Assembly (NCBI RefSeq): GCF_016405905.1
Contig: NZ_JAEFCB010000001.1
Span: 434,001-498,000 of the forward strand
Direction of reading: 5' to 3'
From: Variovorax sp. IB41
Lineage (GTDB): Bacteria; Pseudomonadota; Gammaproteobacteria; Burkholderiales; Burkholderiaceae_C
Length of the DNA: 64,000 bases
The position numbers and the translations under genes were made by a program. The notes beneath the pieces were generated by a model. That model worked only from the letters and a program-made list of their open reading frames with translations. It searched no databases and was not told where the DNA came from. Shown in pieces: positions 18,745-27,486 of this stretch; the first letter of the stretch is position 1, and every line of letters begins with the position of its first letter.

Positions 18745-19305
18745 TTATTTCGGCAGCAGCACCTTGTCGACCACGTGGATCACGCCGTTCGACTGGTAGA
18801 CGTTCGGGATCGTGACAGTGGCGGTGCCGCCCTTTTCATCGGTGAGCGTGATCTTGCCGCCCTTGCTCTTGGCAATGAGCGTGCCGCCGGCAACGGTCTT
18901 CAGTTCGGCGGAGCCCTTGCCGGCCTTGATCTCCTTCTTCAGCTCGGCCGCATCGAGCTTGCCCGACACCACGTGGTAGGTCAGCACGCCGGTCAGCGCA
19001 TCCTTGCTCTCGGGCTTGAGCAGCGTGTCGACGGTGCCGGCCGGCAGCTTCGCGAAGGCCGCGTTGGTCGGTGCGAACACGGTGAACGGACCCGGGCCCT
19101 TGAGCGTGTCGACGAGGCCCGCTGCCTTCACGGCCGCCACCAGCGTGGTGTGGTCCTTGGAGTTGACCGCGTTGTCGATGATGTCCTTGGTGGGCAGCAT
19201 CGGCGCACCACCGACCATGACGCTGGCCGCCATGGCCGAATAGGCGCCGGCTGATAGCGCGACGGCGAGGGTGACGGCTGCGAGGCGATGAAGTTTGCTG
19301 TGCAT
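18745..19305 (-). CDS. secreted fasciclin (FAS1) domain protein
   Basis: A 186-residue protein with an N-terminal signal peptide (MHSKLHRLAAVTLAVALSAG, cleavage after SAMA) and one FAS1 domain: GPFTVFAPTNAAFAKLPAGT is the H1 motif, and the C-terminal NGVIHVVDKVLLP is the H2 motif. FAS1 domains mediate adhesion or binding at cell surfaces; in bacteria the exact role is usually unknown. A ribosome site aggagcacc precedes the ATG. Confidence 0.92.
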   Translation of the reverse strand: MHSKLHRLAAVTLAVALSAGAYSAMAASVMVGGAPMLPTKDIIDNAVNSKDHTTLVAAVKAAGLVDTLKGPGPFTVFAPTNAAFAKLPAGTVDTLLKPESKDALTGVLTYHVVSGKLDAAELKKEIKAGKGSAELKTVAGGTLIAKSKGGKITLTDEKGGTATVTIPNVYQSNGVIHVVDKVLLPK

Positions 19306-19439
19306 GAAGGTGCTCCTGTTGTGTGACGGGGCACGCCGCGAAATGCGCGACGGCTGCCTTCAATACGGCGCCTTGCGCACAGCAGATTCGTTCATCGACG
19401 AAAAAAGAAAAACGGCGCCCGATCGCGCCGAAGCAAAGC

Positions 19440-19760
19440 TCAGAACCGGAACGAGCCCAACGTCCGCCAGTGCGCAAGCAGTTCGGAGCGCGGCGTCTTC
19501 TTCGCATACGCCAGCGCCAGGATCAGGCCGACGCCCGTCGCGGCCGCGCCGCCCAGCACCACGGGGTTCAAGAGGAAACGCCCGATGCGCGATCGCGTCC
19601 GTTCATTGCCCTGCCCCTCACCGGACGCCGCGCGCTCCAGTGGCGTGACCGCACGCAGGGCGCTCGGGTTTTCTTCTCCTTCGAGAATGCCCTGGGAAAT
19701 TTCCAGCGGCGTCAGTTCTTCTGCAATCGGGCCCGAAAGCCGGGTGTCGTTGGCGCGCAT
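19440..19760 (-). CDS. hypothetical single-pass membrane protein
   Basis: A 106-residue protein with an acidic hydrophilic N-terminal half (TPLEISQGILEGEENPSAL), a basic stretch (NERTRSRIGRFL) and one transmembrane helix (NPVVLGGAAATGVGLILALA) near the C-terminus, followed by a short basic tail. I do not recognise the family. An aggaaagg ribosome site precedes its ATG on the minus strand. Confidence 0.6.
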   Translation of the reverse strand: MRANDTRLSGPIAEELTPLEISQGILEGEENPSALRAVTPLERAASGEGQGNERTRSRIGRFLLNPVVLGGAAATGVGLILALAYAKKTPRSELLAHWRTLGSFRF

Positions 19761-19873
19761 GGGAAAGCCTTTCCTCGTAGGTTGATCTTGCGGTCAAGCC
19801 TCGCTCGCGAACCCGCCGGCCCTGCTCAGCGGGCGGCGGACATTCGCGTAGGCCGAAGGCGCGCGCAGCGAGA

Positions 19874-20677
19874 TCAGAAGGCCGGAATCACCGCGCCCTT
19901 GTACTTGTCCTGGATGAACTTGCGCACCTGCGCGGTGTGCAGCGCCGCCACCAACTTGGCGACGGCCGGCGACGCCGCGTTGTCCTTGCGCGAGGCGATG
20001 AAGTTGGCATACGGCGAGTTGCGGCCGTCCTCGATGAAGAGCGCATCCTTGCTCGGGTCGAGCTTGGCCTCGAGCGCGTAGTTGGTGTTGATGAGTGCCA
20101 GGTCCACGTCGGGCAGCGCGCGCGGCAGCTGCGCCGATTCGAGCTCGCGGATCACCAGCTTCTTCGGGTTGGCGACGATGTCGCGCGCCGTCGACTTGAT
20201 GTTGCTCGGGTCCTTGAGCGTGGTGAGCCCTTCGCGCGCCAGCAGCGCCAGTGCGCGGCCCGAGTTCGACGGATCGCTCGGGATCGCGACGACAGCACCC
20301 TCGCGCAACTCGGAGGCCTTCCTGATCTTCTGCGAGTACGCGCCGAAGGGCTCGATGTGCACGTCGCTGCCCGGCACTTCCACGATGTCGGTCTTGCGGT
20401 CCTTGTTGAAGGATTCGAGGTACGGGCGGTTCTGGAAAAAATTCGCGTCCAGCTGCTTGTCGCTCACGGCCAGGTTCGGCTGCACATAGTCGTTGAACAC
20501 CTTGACCTGCAGGTCCACGCCCTGCGCCTTCAACTGCGGCCGGATGAATTCGAGGATCTCGGCGTGCGGCACCGGCGAGGCGGCCACGCGCAGCACCTCC
20601 TGCGCGTGCGCGCTGGCGCCAAGCGCGGCGATCGAAAGCGTCATCACGGACAGTGCGCGTCGGATGGAAAGCAACAT
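19874..20677 (-). CDS. MetQ/NlpA family ABC transporter substrate-binding protein
   Basis: A 267-residue periplasmic binding protein of the NlpA/MetQ class (LRVAASPVPHAEILEFIRP, FQNRPYLESFNK, IPSDPSNSGRALALL). Start ATG at 20677 gives a signal peptide MLLSIRRALSVMTLSIAALG ending ASAHA-Q; there is no lipobox cysteine, so it is likely soluble, unlike E. coli MetQ. No cognate permease or ATPase is next to it (it is divergent from the sulfonate-type operon), so it is either an orphan D-methionine-type receptor or a component of that transport locus. Confidence 0.88.
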   Translation of the reverse strand: MLLSIRRALSVMTLSIAALGASAHAQEVLRVAASPVPHAEILEFIRPQLKAQGVDLQVKVFNDYVQPNLAVSDKQLDANFFQNRPYLESFNKDRKTDIVEVPGSDVHIEPFGAYSQKIRKASELREGAVVAIPSDPSNSGRALALLAREGLTTLKDPSNIKSTARDIVANPKKLVIRELESAQLPRALPDVDLALINTNYALEAKLDPSKDALFIEDGRNSPYANFIASRKDNAASPAVAKLVAALHTAQVRKFIQDKYKGAVIPAF

Positions 20678-20970
20678 GGTTCTGGGTTCCCTCAAGAGAT
20701 GGATCGATAGGTTCTGTTCGCTCGCCTTCTCCATCGCGATGAAAAAGAAGAAGAAGGCGTGGGCGCCGCAGGTTAGTCGCGCAGCCTTCGGCGCCAAACA
20801 ACGGATGGGCGCTTCGATATCTGTTTTCCGCATGCGGCGCTTGCCCGATGGCCTATATGCACGCAGCGGCTAAGCAATCCCAAAAGCCTTCTTTGGCGAG
20901 CGCGTATGCCACGCGTAGCCTGCGCCGTTCCCTTTCCTTTCCGTTCCTTTCCCCATCGAGGAATTCGCAG

Positions 20971-22488
20971 ATGAACGATCGTTTGAACCGCGTGCACGCA
21001 TCGCGCTCCGCCGCCGTGAAGGCCGGCCTCGACCATCCCGTGATCGACACGGATGTCCACGTCAACGACTACGCCCCCGTGCTCGAGGACTACGTGGCGC
21101 AGTACGGCGGCAACAAGCTCGTCGATGCGCTGCGCAAGGCCCTGGGCGGGCGCTTCGTCACGCGCAGCAATGCCGGCAAGGACTGGTACCAGCAGACCCC
21201 CGAGGAGCGCCAGTTCCATCGCACGCTGCGCGCGCCCTGGTGGGCCCGCGTGACGCGCAACACCTATGACCTGGCCACCTACACGCTGCCCGCACTGCTC
21301 CATGAACGCCTGGGCGAACAGGGCTCGGACTACTCGATCCTGTTCCCCAACGACGTGCTCTCGCCCGCCGCGGCCGGCAGCGAATACCGCCAGCCGCTGC
21401 ACCGCGCGATCAACCACTTCCACGCCGACCAGTACCGTCCTTACGCCGACCGCTTGACGCCGGTGGCGGGCATCCCGCTGCACACGCCCAAGGAGGGCAT
21501 CGAGGAGCTGGAGTTCGCGGTCAAGACGCTGGGCCTGAAGGTCATCAACATCGCCGGCGGCGTGCGCAGGCCGATCCGCGCCATCGCCGAGAAGTACCCT
21601 GCCGCCGAGCACCCCGAGATCGCCAGGCAGGCCGGCTACATCGACTTCTACGGCATCGACAGCGAGCACGACTACGACCCGTTCTGGGCCAAGGTGGTCG
21701 AGCTCGGCGTGCCCGTGACCACGCACTACGGCAGCCAGGGCTGGACCGGCCGGCAGTCGATCAGCAACTACATGAACAACCACGTGGGCCACTTCGCCGA
21801 CGGCTCGCAGGCCTTTGCCAAGGCGCTGTTCTTCGGTGGCGTGACGCGGCGCTTTCCGGGCCTGCGCGTGGCCCTGCTCGAAGGCGGCGCGGACTGGGGT
21901 TCGCACGTCTACACGCACCTGGTGGACCGCTGGGAAAAGCGCAACAGGAACGCGGTGCGCAACTACGATCCGGCAGAAGCCGACATCGAACTGCTCGCCT
22001 CGCTGTTCGAGCGCTATGGCGGCGACCTGCTCAAGGGCCGCAGCATCGACAAATCGACGCTGCTGCGCGACAGCCTGGGCATCTCGGCGCTCCCGCACAG
22101 CCGCGAGCCCAACGACTCGGAGATCGACGACTTCGCGCTCGCCGGCATCGAGAAGGTCGAGGACATCCGCGACCGCTGGGTCAACAATTTCTACTTCGGC
22201 TCCGAGGCCGACGACCGCACCGTGGCGGCCGCCTTCAACACCAAGGTGAACCCGCTGGGCACGAAGATCAACGCGATCTGGTCGTCCGACGTGGGCCATT
22301 GGGACGTGCCCGAATTCACCGAGCCGCTGGCCGAAACCTGGGACCTCGTGCAGCAGGGCGTGATCTCCGCCGCAGACTTCAAGGCCTTCGTGTTCGAGAA
22401 CCCGCACCGCTTCTACACCGAGGCGAATCCGCGCTTTTTCGAAGGCACCGAAGTCGGCCGCAAGCTGGGCCTGAAAGGCGCGAAGTGA
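20971..22488 (+). CDS. amidohydrolase family metal-dependent hydrolase
   Basis: A 505-residue TIM-barrel amidohydrolase of the amidohydrolase-2/ACMSD group. Metal-binding signatures visible are DTDVHVN near residue 30, THYGSQGW in the centre and ALLEGGADWGSHVYTH; NAIWSSDVGHWDVPE carries the late aspartate. The reaction could be hydrolysis or decarboxylation. It opens the transport operon and its stop overlaps the next GTG start by four bases, so the imported compound is probably its substrate. ATG 20971 is preceded by gaggaattcgcag. Confidence 0.85.
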   Translation: MNDRLNRVHASRSAAVKAGLDHPVIDTDVHVNDYAPVLEDYVAQYGGNKLVDALRKALGGRFVTRSNAGKDWYQQTPEERQFHRTLRAPWWARVTRNTYDLATYTLPALLHERLGEQGSDYSILFPNDVLSPAAAGSEYRQPLHRAINHFHADQYRPYADRLTPVAGIPLHTPKEGIEELEFAVKTLGLKVINIAGGVRRPIRAIAEKYPAAEHPEIARQAGYIDFYGIDSEHDYDPFWAKVVELGVPVTTHYGSQGWTGRQSISNYMNNHVGHFADGSQAFAKALFFGGVTRRFPGLRVALLEGGADWGSHVYTHLVDRWEKRNRNAVRNYDPAEADIELLASLFERYGGDLLKGRSIDKSTLLRDSLGISALPHSREPNDSEIDDFALAGIEKVEDIRDRWVNNFYFGSEADDRTVAAAFNTKVNPLGTKINAIWSSDVGHWDVPEFTEPLAETWDLVQQGVISAADFKAFVFENPHRFYTEANPRFFEGTEVGRKLGLKGAK

Positions 22489-23603
22489 AAGCAACCGTCT
22501 TCACGCTCCTTCGCCGCTGGACCGCACCGCTCGGCGCTCTCGCGCTGATGGCCGCTGCCACGCTGCCTGTGCAAGTGGCCCACGCAGCGCCCGACACCAT
22601 CCGCATCGGCGTTGCCACCGCAGGCGGCGGCGATCCCGTCACCTGGGGCGGCTCGCCCGGCGGCGTGGCGCGCGTCAACAACTGGCTGGAGGACGAGTTC
22701 AAGGCCTCGGGCGTCAAGGTCGAATGGCTGTTCTTCAAGGGCGCGGGCCCGGCGGTGAACGAGGCGCTCTCGAACAAGCAGATCGACTTCGCCTACCAGG
22801 GCGACCTGCCGGCGATCGTCGGGCGCTCCAACGGCCTGAAGACCAAGCTCCTGGTGGTGAGCGGCGCGCGCAACAATCTTTACCTGGTGACGCCGCCCAA
22901 GTCCGATATCCGATCGATCAAGGACCTGAAGGACCGCAACGTCTCGATCTTCCGCGGCACCAACGGCCACATCGTCGCGATCAACGTGCTGGCCGCCAAC
23001 GGCCTGGCCGAGCGCGACATCAAGGGCGTGAACCTGGACACCGGCAGCGCGCAGGCGGCGCTGGTCTCCAACGGCGTGGACGCGGCCTTCGGCGGCTACG
23101 AGTGGTTCAAGGTGCGCGACCAGGGGCTGGCCAAGGTGGTGTATTCGACCCGCGGGCAAGACCCGTCGTACACGCGGCAGGCGGCGCTGCTGGTGCGCAG
23201 CGACTTCGAGCAGGCCAACCCGGCCGAAGTGCAGCGCGTGGTCGACGTGTTCGTGCGCGCGGCGCACTGGTCGTCGGACGAGAAGAACCGCGACGAGCTC
23301 TTTCGCATCTGGGCGCGCAGCGGCACGCCGGTCGCCTCCTGGGTCGCGGAGTTCGACCAGCAGCAACTCGCGCTGCGCAACTCGCCGCTGGCGGACGACT
23401 TCATCGTCGGGCGCTACAAGGCCGTGGTGGCCGATGCGCTCAAGCTCAAGCTGATCCGCCGCGAGGTGACGGTCGACGACTGGTTCGACACGCGCTACCT
23501 GAAGAACGCGCTGAAGAAGCAAGGGCTCGAGAACTACTGGACGGCCTACGACGCCAAGGGCAATCCCAAGGGCGGCCCGGTCGCATCGGTCGCGGCCCGA
23601 TGA
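22485..23603 (+). CDS. SsuA-like ABC transporter substrate-binding protein
   Basis: A 372-residue periplasmic binding protein. It starts at GTG 22485, overlapping the amidohydrolase stop (GTGA), which gives a signal peptide (LLRRWTAPLGALALMAAATL, cleavage near VAHA-A). The core FFKGAGPAVNEALSNKQIDFAYQGDLPA pattern is typical of SsuA/TauA receptors for aliphatic sulfonates and related small organics. Substrate is not determinable. It is translationally coupled on both sides (ATGA with the permease at 23600). Confidence 0.9.
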   Translation: MKATVFTLLRRWTAPLGALALMAAATLPVQVAHAAPDTIRIGVATAGGGDPVTWGGSPGGVARVNNWLEDEFKASGVKVEWLFFKGAGPAVNEALSNKQIDFAYQGDLPAIVGRSNGLKTKLLVVSGARNNLYLVTPPKSDIRSIKDLKDRNVSIFRGTNGHIVAINVLAANGLAERDIKGVNLDTGSAQAALVSNGVDAAFGGYEWFKVRDQGLAKVVYSTRGQDPSYTRQAALLVRSDFEQANPAEVQRVVDVFVRAAHWSSDEKNRDELFRIWARSGTPVASWVAEFDQQQLALRNSPLADDFIVGRYKAVVADALKLKLIRREVTVDDWFDTRYLKNALKKQGLENYWTAYDAKGNPKGGPVASVAAR

Positions 23604-24469
23604 GCGCCGAAGCGGAGTTGACGGCCGTCCTGCAGCCGCGCGACGACGCGCCTGCGTCCGCCAGGGCGCGCACGTTCGCGTCGTCACTGGCGCAGTTGCC
23701 CTGGCGCCGCATCGGCGACGCGGCCCTCCCCTGGCTCCTGCCCATTGCGCTGCTGGCGCTCTGGTTCACCGGCGCCGAGCAGGGCTGGATCTCGCCGCAG
23801 GTGCTGCCGCCGCCGCAGTTCGTCTGGGAAACCCTGCGCGACCTCGCCACGAGCGGCGATCTCTGGCTGCACGTGAGCACCAGTTTCACGCGCGTGGGCG
23901 TGGGCTTCGCGGCGGGCACGCTGCTGGGCGTGGTGCTGGGCTCGGCCATGGGCCTGTCGCGCAGCGTCGAGGCCTACCTGCTGCCCAGCTTCAATGCACT
24001 GGTGCAGATCCCGGTGCTGGCCTGGCTGCCCTTCGTGCTGTTGATCGTGGGCATCGGCGAGCCGCTGAAGTACATCCTCATCGCCAAGGCGGCGCTGGTG
24101 CCCGTGGCGCTGAACACGCTGCAGGGCTTTCGCCAGACGCCCGCCGCGCTGCGCGAGGTCGGCGACGTGTACGGCTACAGCCGGCGCCAGCAGGTGCTGG
24201 AGATCGTGCTGCCGCATGCCGTGCCCACGCTCTTTACCGGCGTGCGGCTGGGCTTCACCAAGGCCTGGCTCTCGCTGGTGGTGGTGGAACTCGTGGCGTC
24301 GAGCGAGGGGCTGGGCTATCTCATCGTCTATGGCCGCCAGCTGTTTCAGCTCGACCTGGTGATGGCCGCCGTGATCGTGGTGGGCGCCATCGGCTACGCC
24401 ATCGACCGGCTGCTCGACCGGCTCGAAGGCGCGGTGCACCGTCGCCGCCCCGGCGGAGGCGCGAAATGA
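23600..24469 (+). CDS. SsuC-like ABC transporter permease (first)
   Basis: A 289-residue inner-membrane permease of the SsuC/TauC type: about six transmembrane helices, and the ATPase-coupling EAA loop seen as ALREVGDVYGYSRRQQVLEI followed by LPHAVPTLFTGVRLG. It begins at ATG 23600 overlapping the binding-protein stop and ends overlapping the next permease (ATGA at 24466). Confidence 0.92.
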   Translation: MSAEAELTAVLQPRDDAPASARARTFASSLAQLPWRRIGDAALPWLLPIALLALWFTGAEQGWISPQVLPPPQFVWETLRDLATSGDLWLHVSTSFTRVGVGFAAGTLLGVVLGSAMGLSRSVEAYLLPSFNALVQIPVLAWLPFVLLIVGIGEPLKYILIAKAALVPVALNTLQGFRQTPAALREVGDVYGYSRRQQVLEIVLPHAVPTLFTGVRLGFTKAWLSLVVVELVASSEGLGYLIVYGRQLFQLDLVMAAVIVVGAIGYAIDRLLDRLEGAVHRRRPGGGAK

Positions 24470-25278
24470 GCACCGCTGCCCGCGATGCGGCCGAGCTGGC
24501 CGCCGTGCAGCCGCTGCGGCCCCAGCAGCGCAGCCGCTGGCGCGGCTTCGTGCTGCCGGTGGTGGCCGTCGTGCTGTGGTGGCTGCTGTCGTCGCTTGAT
24601 GTCGTCAACTCGGCGCTGCTGGTCTCGCCGGCCAAGGTGTTCGACACCGCGGTCGACCAGGTCGCGAGCGGCCGCCTCTGGCGCGCGCTGAGCGCCAGCC
24701 TTGCGCGCGAGGCCACGGGCTTTTTGATCGGCACGGCCTCGGGCCTCGTGCTCGGCGCGCTGCTGGGCCTGTCGCCCCTTTTCAACCGCATCGCCGGCCC
24801 GAGCTTCAATACCTTCAAGCAGATCTCGCTGTTCGCGTGGATTCCGCTGATCTCGGTGTGGTTTGGCCTCGGCGACGTGGCCAAGGTGGTGTTCCTGTCG
24901 CTCGCCGCGCTGGTGCCGGTGGTGGTCAACACCTGCGACGGCATCCGCACCGCGCCGGCGGGCCTGCTCGAAGTGGCGCGCGTCTATGGCTACACGCGCT
25001 GGCAGACCGCGACGCAGGTGGTGCTGCCGTCGGCGCTGCCCTCGATCTTCACGGGCGTGTACCTCGCGCTCATCTATTCCTGGCTCGCGACCATCGGCGC
25101 CGAATACCTGCTGGTGGCCGGCCGCGGCATCGGCAACACGCTGATCGAGGGCAGCGAGCATTTCCAGATGGACCTGGTGATCTTCGGCATGTTCGTGATC
25201 GGCCTGGTCGGCTGGCTCATGAACGCCTCGGCCCGCGCACTGGAGCGCCGCTTGTCGCGCTGGACCGGGCGTGCCTGA
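24466..25278 (+). CDS. SsuC-like ABC transporter permease (second)
   Basis: A 270-residue paralogue of the preceding permease with the same topology and coupling loop (LLEVARVYGYTRWQTATQVV). Two different permeases in one operon suggest a heterodimeric channel, whereas SsuC normally forms a homodimer; alternatively one is specialised or redundant. ATG 24466 overlaps the previous stop. Confidence 0.92.
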   Translation: MSTAARDAAELAAVQPLRPQQRSRWRGFVLPVVAVVLWWLLSSLDVVNSALLVSPAKVFDTAVDQVASGRLWRALSASLAREATGFLIGTASGLVLGALLGLSPLFNRIAGPSFNTFKQISLFAWIPLISVWFGLGDVAKVVFLSLAALVPVVVNTCDGIRTAPAGLLEVARVYGYTRWQTATQVVLPSALPSIFTGVYLALIYSWLATIGAEYLLVAGRGIGNTLIEGSEHFQMDLVIFGMFVIGLVGWLMNASARALERRLSRWTGRA

Positions 25279-25309
25279 ACCCACTTGTGCCTGGCAAAGA
25301 GACTCCAAC

Positions 25310-25369
25310 CCGTTCACGCTGAGCTTGTCGAAGCGCCGCGCAAGGCTTCGACAAGCTCAGCCCGAACGG
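25310..25369. repeat. palindromic intergenic repeat (gagcttgtcgaagc type)
   Basis: Two 25-base arms, 25310-25334 and 25345-25369, complementary at 23 of 25 positions around a 10-base loop. The core gagcttgtcgaagc / gcttcgacaagctc is a dispersed repeat frequent between genes of many proteobacteria. It sits inside the operon between the second permease and the ATPase, so the transcript would fold into a strong hairpin there and could reduce ATPase expression or protect upstream mRNA. Confidence 0.8.
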
Positions 25370-25429
25370 TTGTGCGCCCTCTGCGCGGCAAAACCCCACC
25401 CGTATGAAATCGCCTAACCCATCGAACCC

Positions 25430-26290
25430 ATGAGCAACCCCACCGTCACCGCCTCGAACGAACTCGACATCCGCGCCCTCGGCAAGCGCTACGCGAACAC
25501 GCAGTCCGACGGCGGCGAGTTGCAGGTGCTCGAAGGCATCGACCTGCACGTGCCCGCCGGCCGCTTCGTGAGCATCGTGGGCGCGAGCGGCTGCGGCAAG
25601 TCGACGCTGCTGCGCCTGGTGCTAGGGCTCGATGACCAGTACGAAGGCCAGATCCTGCTGGGCGGCCAGCCCATCTCGGGCACGGGGCGCGAGCGCGGCA
25701 TCGTGTTCCAGGACCACCGGCTCTTTCCGTGGCTCACCGTGGCGCAGAACATCGCCGTGGGCCTGCGCAACGCGCCGTACAGCGCGAAGGAAAAGGCCGA
25801 GCTGGTGGCCGAGCATGTGGCGCTGGTGGGCCTGGGCGGCTTCGAGCGCTCGTGGCCGCACGAGATTTCCGGCGGCATGGCCCAGCGCGTGGCCATTGCG
25901 CGCGGGCTGGTCAACCGCCCGCGGGTGCTGCTGCTGGACGAGCCCTTCGGCGCGCTCGATGCGCTCACGCGCTCGCGCCTGCAGAACGAGCTGCAGCGCA
26001 TCTGGCAGAAGGAACAGATCACGATGCTGCTGGTGACGCACGACGTGGAAGAAGCCGTGTTCCTCGGCGACCGCGTGGTGGTGATGCAGCCCTCGCCGGG
26101 GCGCATCCGGCGCATCGTCGATGTCGACCTGCCGCATCCGCGCAACCGCAGCGACCCGGCGTTCATCCGGTTGCGGGACGATGTGCTCGGCGATTTCCTG
26201 GACACCGAGCCGCAGTCGCGGGTGCCGCTGCCACCGCGCGGCGGGCTTCCCGTCGGGGGCGTGCCGCAGCGGCTGCAACTGGCCTTGTAG
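25430..26290 (+). CDS. SsuB-like ABC transporter ATP-binding protein
   Basis: A 286-residue ATPase for the transporter: Walker A GASGCGKST, Q-loop FQDHRLFPW, signature ISGGMAQR, Walker B VLLLDEPFGALD and the H-loop LLVTHDVEE. The C-terminus has a Pro-rich extension (VPLPPRGGLPVGG). It is separated from the permeases by 151 bases containing the palindromic repeat, so it may be expressed at a different level. Confidence 0.92.
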   Translation: MSNPTVTASNELDIRALGKRYANTQSDGGELQVLEGIDLHVPAGRFVSIVGASGCGKSTLLRLVLGLDDQYEGQILLGGQPISGTGRERGIVFQDHRLFPWLTVAQNIAVGLRNAPYSAKEKAELVAEHVALVGLGGFERSWPHEISGGMAQRVAIARGLVNRPRVLLLDEPFGALDALTRSRLQNELQRIWQKEQITMLLVTHDVEEAVFLGDRVVVMQPSPGRIRRIVDVDLPHPRNRSDPAFIRLRDDVLGDFLDTEPQSRVPLPPRGGLPVGGVPQRLQLAL

Positions 26291-26310
26291 AAAAACGCAA
26301 GCGCCCGCGC

Positions 26311-26403
26311 TCAGGCGGCCGCGCGCTCCTGCGGCTCGCCCAGCGACAGCATCAACCGGTTGGCCCAGTTGAAGAAGGCCGCCGCGCCGGGGGTCGGCGC
26401 GGG
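26311..26403 (-). pseudogene. possible C-terminal remnant of a carboxymuconolactone-decarboxylase-like gene
   Basis: On the minus strand a frame ending at 26311 reads AAFFNWANRLMLSLGEPQE before its stop, which resembles the C-terminus of AhpD/carboxymuconolactone-decarboxylase family proteins. Upstream the reading breaks: a different frame carries RMPRNPGILGARTRADP, suggesting a frameshift. No start or core cysteines are visible. The rest of the 344-base gap 26291-26634 holds nothing else I can support. Confidence 0.3.
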
Positions 26404-26634
26404 TGCGCGCGCCCAGGATGCCGGGGTTGCGCGGCATCCGGATGAGACGAAGGTCGTCGCAGCGCCTCCGAGTCTTGCGCGTGAGGCGAGCTGCAGGGAA
26501 ATCCGGTTTTCGTGCTTGGGTATGCGGTTTGCACTACCGCGCGCGCGGCGCGCTCATGCCGCTCTGCACGAGGCATCGAAGCGACTTCGCGGACGTCTAT
26601 ATTCGGTGCACCGTTTTTCCCACTGCAAACCAAG

Positions 26635-27015
26635 ATGCCGTTGAATGCACTCGAACTGAAGCAGCTCGCCGAAGCCGGCGAACAATCGGCACAACCCGTT
26701 TGCGGTTGCTGGCTGCACCGGACACAGGCGTGGGAGAGCTTCACCGAAGACCGCTGGCCCGCCGCGCTGATGCAGCGCGTGGGCACGCTGCGCGCCGAAG
26801 ACATCGACGAGCCGACCTTCGAGGAGTTCCATCCGCACGGCACGCGCTACGACGCGGCGGATGCGCCGATCTCGGTGGCGCACTTTCCGTTCAACCGCTG
26901 CGACGTGTTCCGGTGCAGGACCTGCGCGCGACTGGTGCTGCGCTACACCGAGTTCGGCGGCTACTACGTCGATCACCGCGCGCGGCAGGTCGATGCGGCG
27001 CTGGTGATCGTCTAG
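26635..27015 (+). CDS. hypothetical protein with cysteine pairs
   Basis: A 126-residue protein with VCGCWLHRTQAWE near residue 25 and CDVFRCRTCARLVLRYTEFG near residue 90, giving several cysteines that could bind a metal. It also has a HPHGTRYDAADAPI segment. ATG 26635 follows a tctatattcgg leader. Members of this kind occur as uncharacterised proteins in beta-proteobacteria as I recall; no function is assigned. Mostly soluble and acidic in the middle. Confidence 0.6.
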   Translation: MPLNALELKQLAEAGEQSAQPVCGCWLHRTQAWESFTEDRWPAALMQRVGTLRAEDIDEPTFEEFHPHGTRYDAADAPISVAHFPFNRCDVFRCRTCARLVLRYTEFGGYYVDHRARQVDAALVIV

Positions 27016-27060
27016 GCCCCAGTAGCCCTTTCCAGCAGAGCCGCGCCGCGGCCGGCACGG

Positions 27061-27181
27061 GGCGCATCTGCGTCGTGTGCGCGCTGAGATGGCGACGGCT
27101 CGCACAGATCGCCAGGATGTCGAAGAGCGGCATGCGATAGCCCGACATGACCGCCACCAATCGGCCGGCCCGCACATCCTC
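27061..27181 (-). pseudogene. C-terminal fragment of a LysR-family regulator
   Basis: The minus strand reads DVRAGRLVAVMSGYRMPLFD followed by ILAICASRRHLSAHTTQM, which matches the end of the effector domain of LysR regulators (usual wording: RAGRLV, PGYR, DI.A.YPSRRHLSAK). The DNA-binding N-terminus and most of the protein are missing. It is a decayed relic; an intact LysR gene of the same type begins at 28108. Confidence 0.55.
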
Positions 27182-27237
27182 GCCGCTCGCCCCGCCGAAG
27201 GACGGCGGTGGTGGCAATGGGTCACGCGTTGATGAGT

Positions 27238-27486
27238 TCAAGCGCGGCGCGGCCGCGGGTCCTTCTCGTAGATCCAGCGATCGAGCTCGGCCATGCCCTC
27301 TGCAGTGATGCAAAGGACGGTCGCAGAGCGCGACAGCGCATACGACTTCGTCCACTCGAGGGCGTGGATCTCGGCTTCGATCAGCCCCGTCGCCTTGAGT
27401 ACCGAGACGAGCTTGATCTCCTCGCGCGTTTCGACGCGCAGGGGCAGTTGCATGTGTTGGAGCCTCATGAGGAAGTAAAGCGGCAT
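27238..27486 (-). CDS. small hypothetical protein, family A copy 1
   Basis: An 82-residue protein containing KLVSVLKATGLIEAEIHALE and LCITAEGMAELDRW. The same pattern recurs in the 65-residue product at 51215-51412 (FVSVLKSTGMIEAEM, FRITAAGKTQLENW). The ITAEG..ELDRW end is reminiscent of the winged-helix wing of PadR/MarR-like proteins, but the protein is too short to be sure. Start 27486 is the first ATG; internal ATGs are possible. Confidence 0.5.
   Translation of the reverse strand: MPLYFLMRLQHMQLPLRVETREEIKLVSVLKATGLIEAEIHALEWTKSYALSRSATVLCITAEGMAELDRWIYEKDPRPRRA

Noticed and set aside
26350..26640. Plus-strand frames over the gap after the SsuB-like gene
   Set aside because: Random-looking composition and no ribosome site; they overlap the minus-strand fragment that better explains the sequence.
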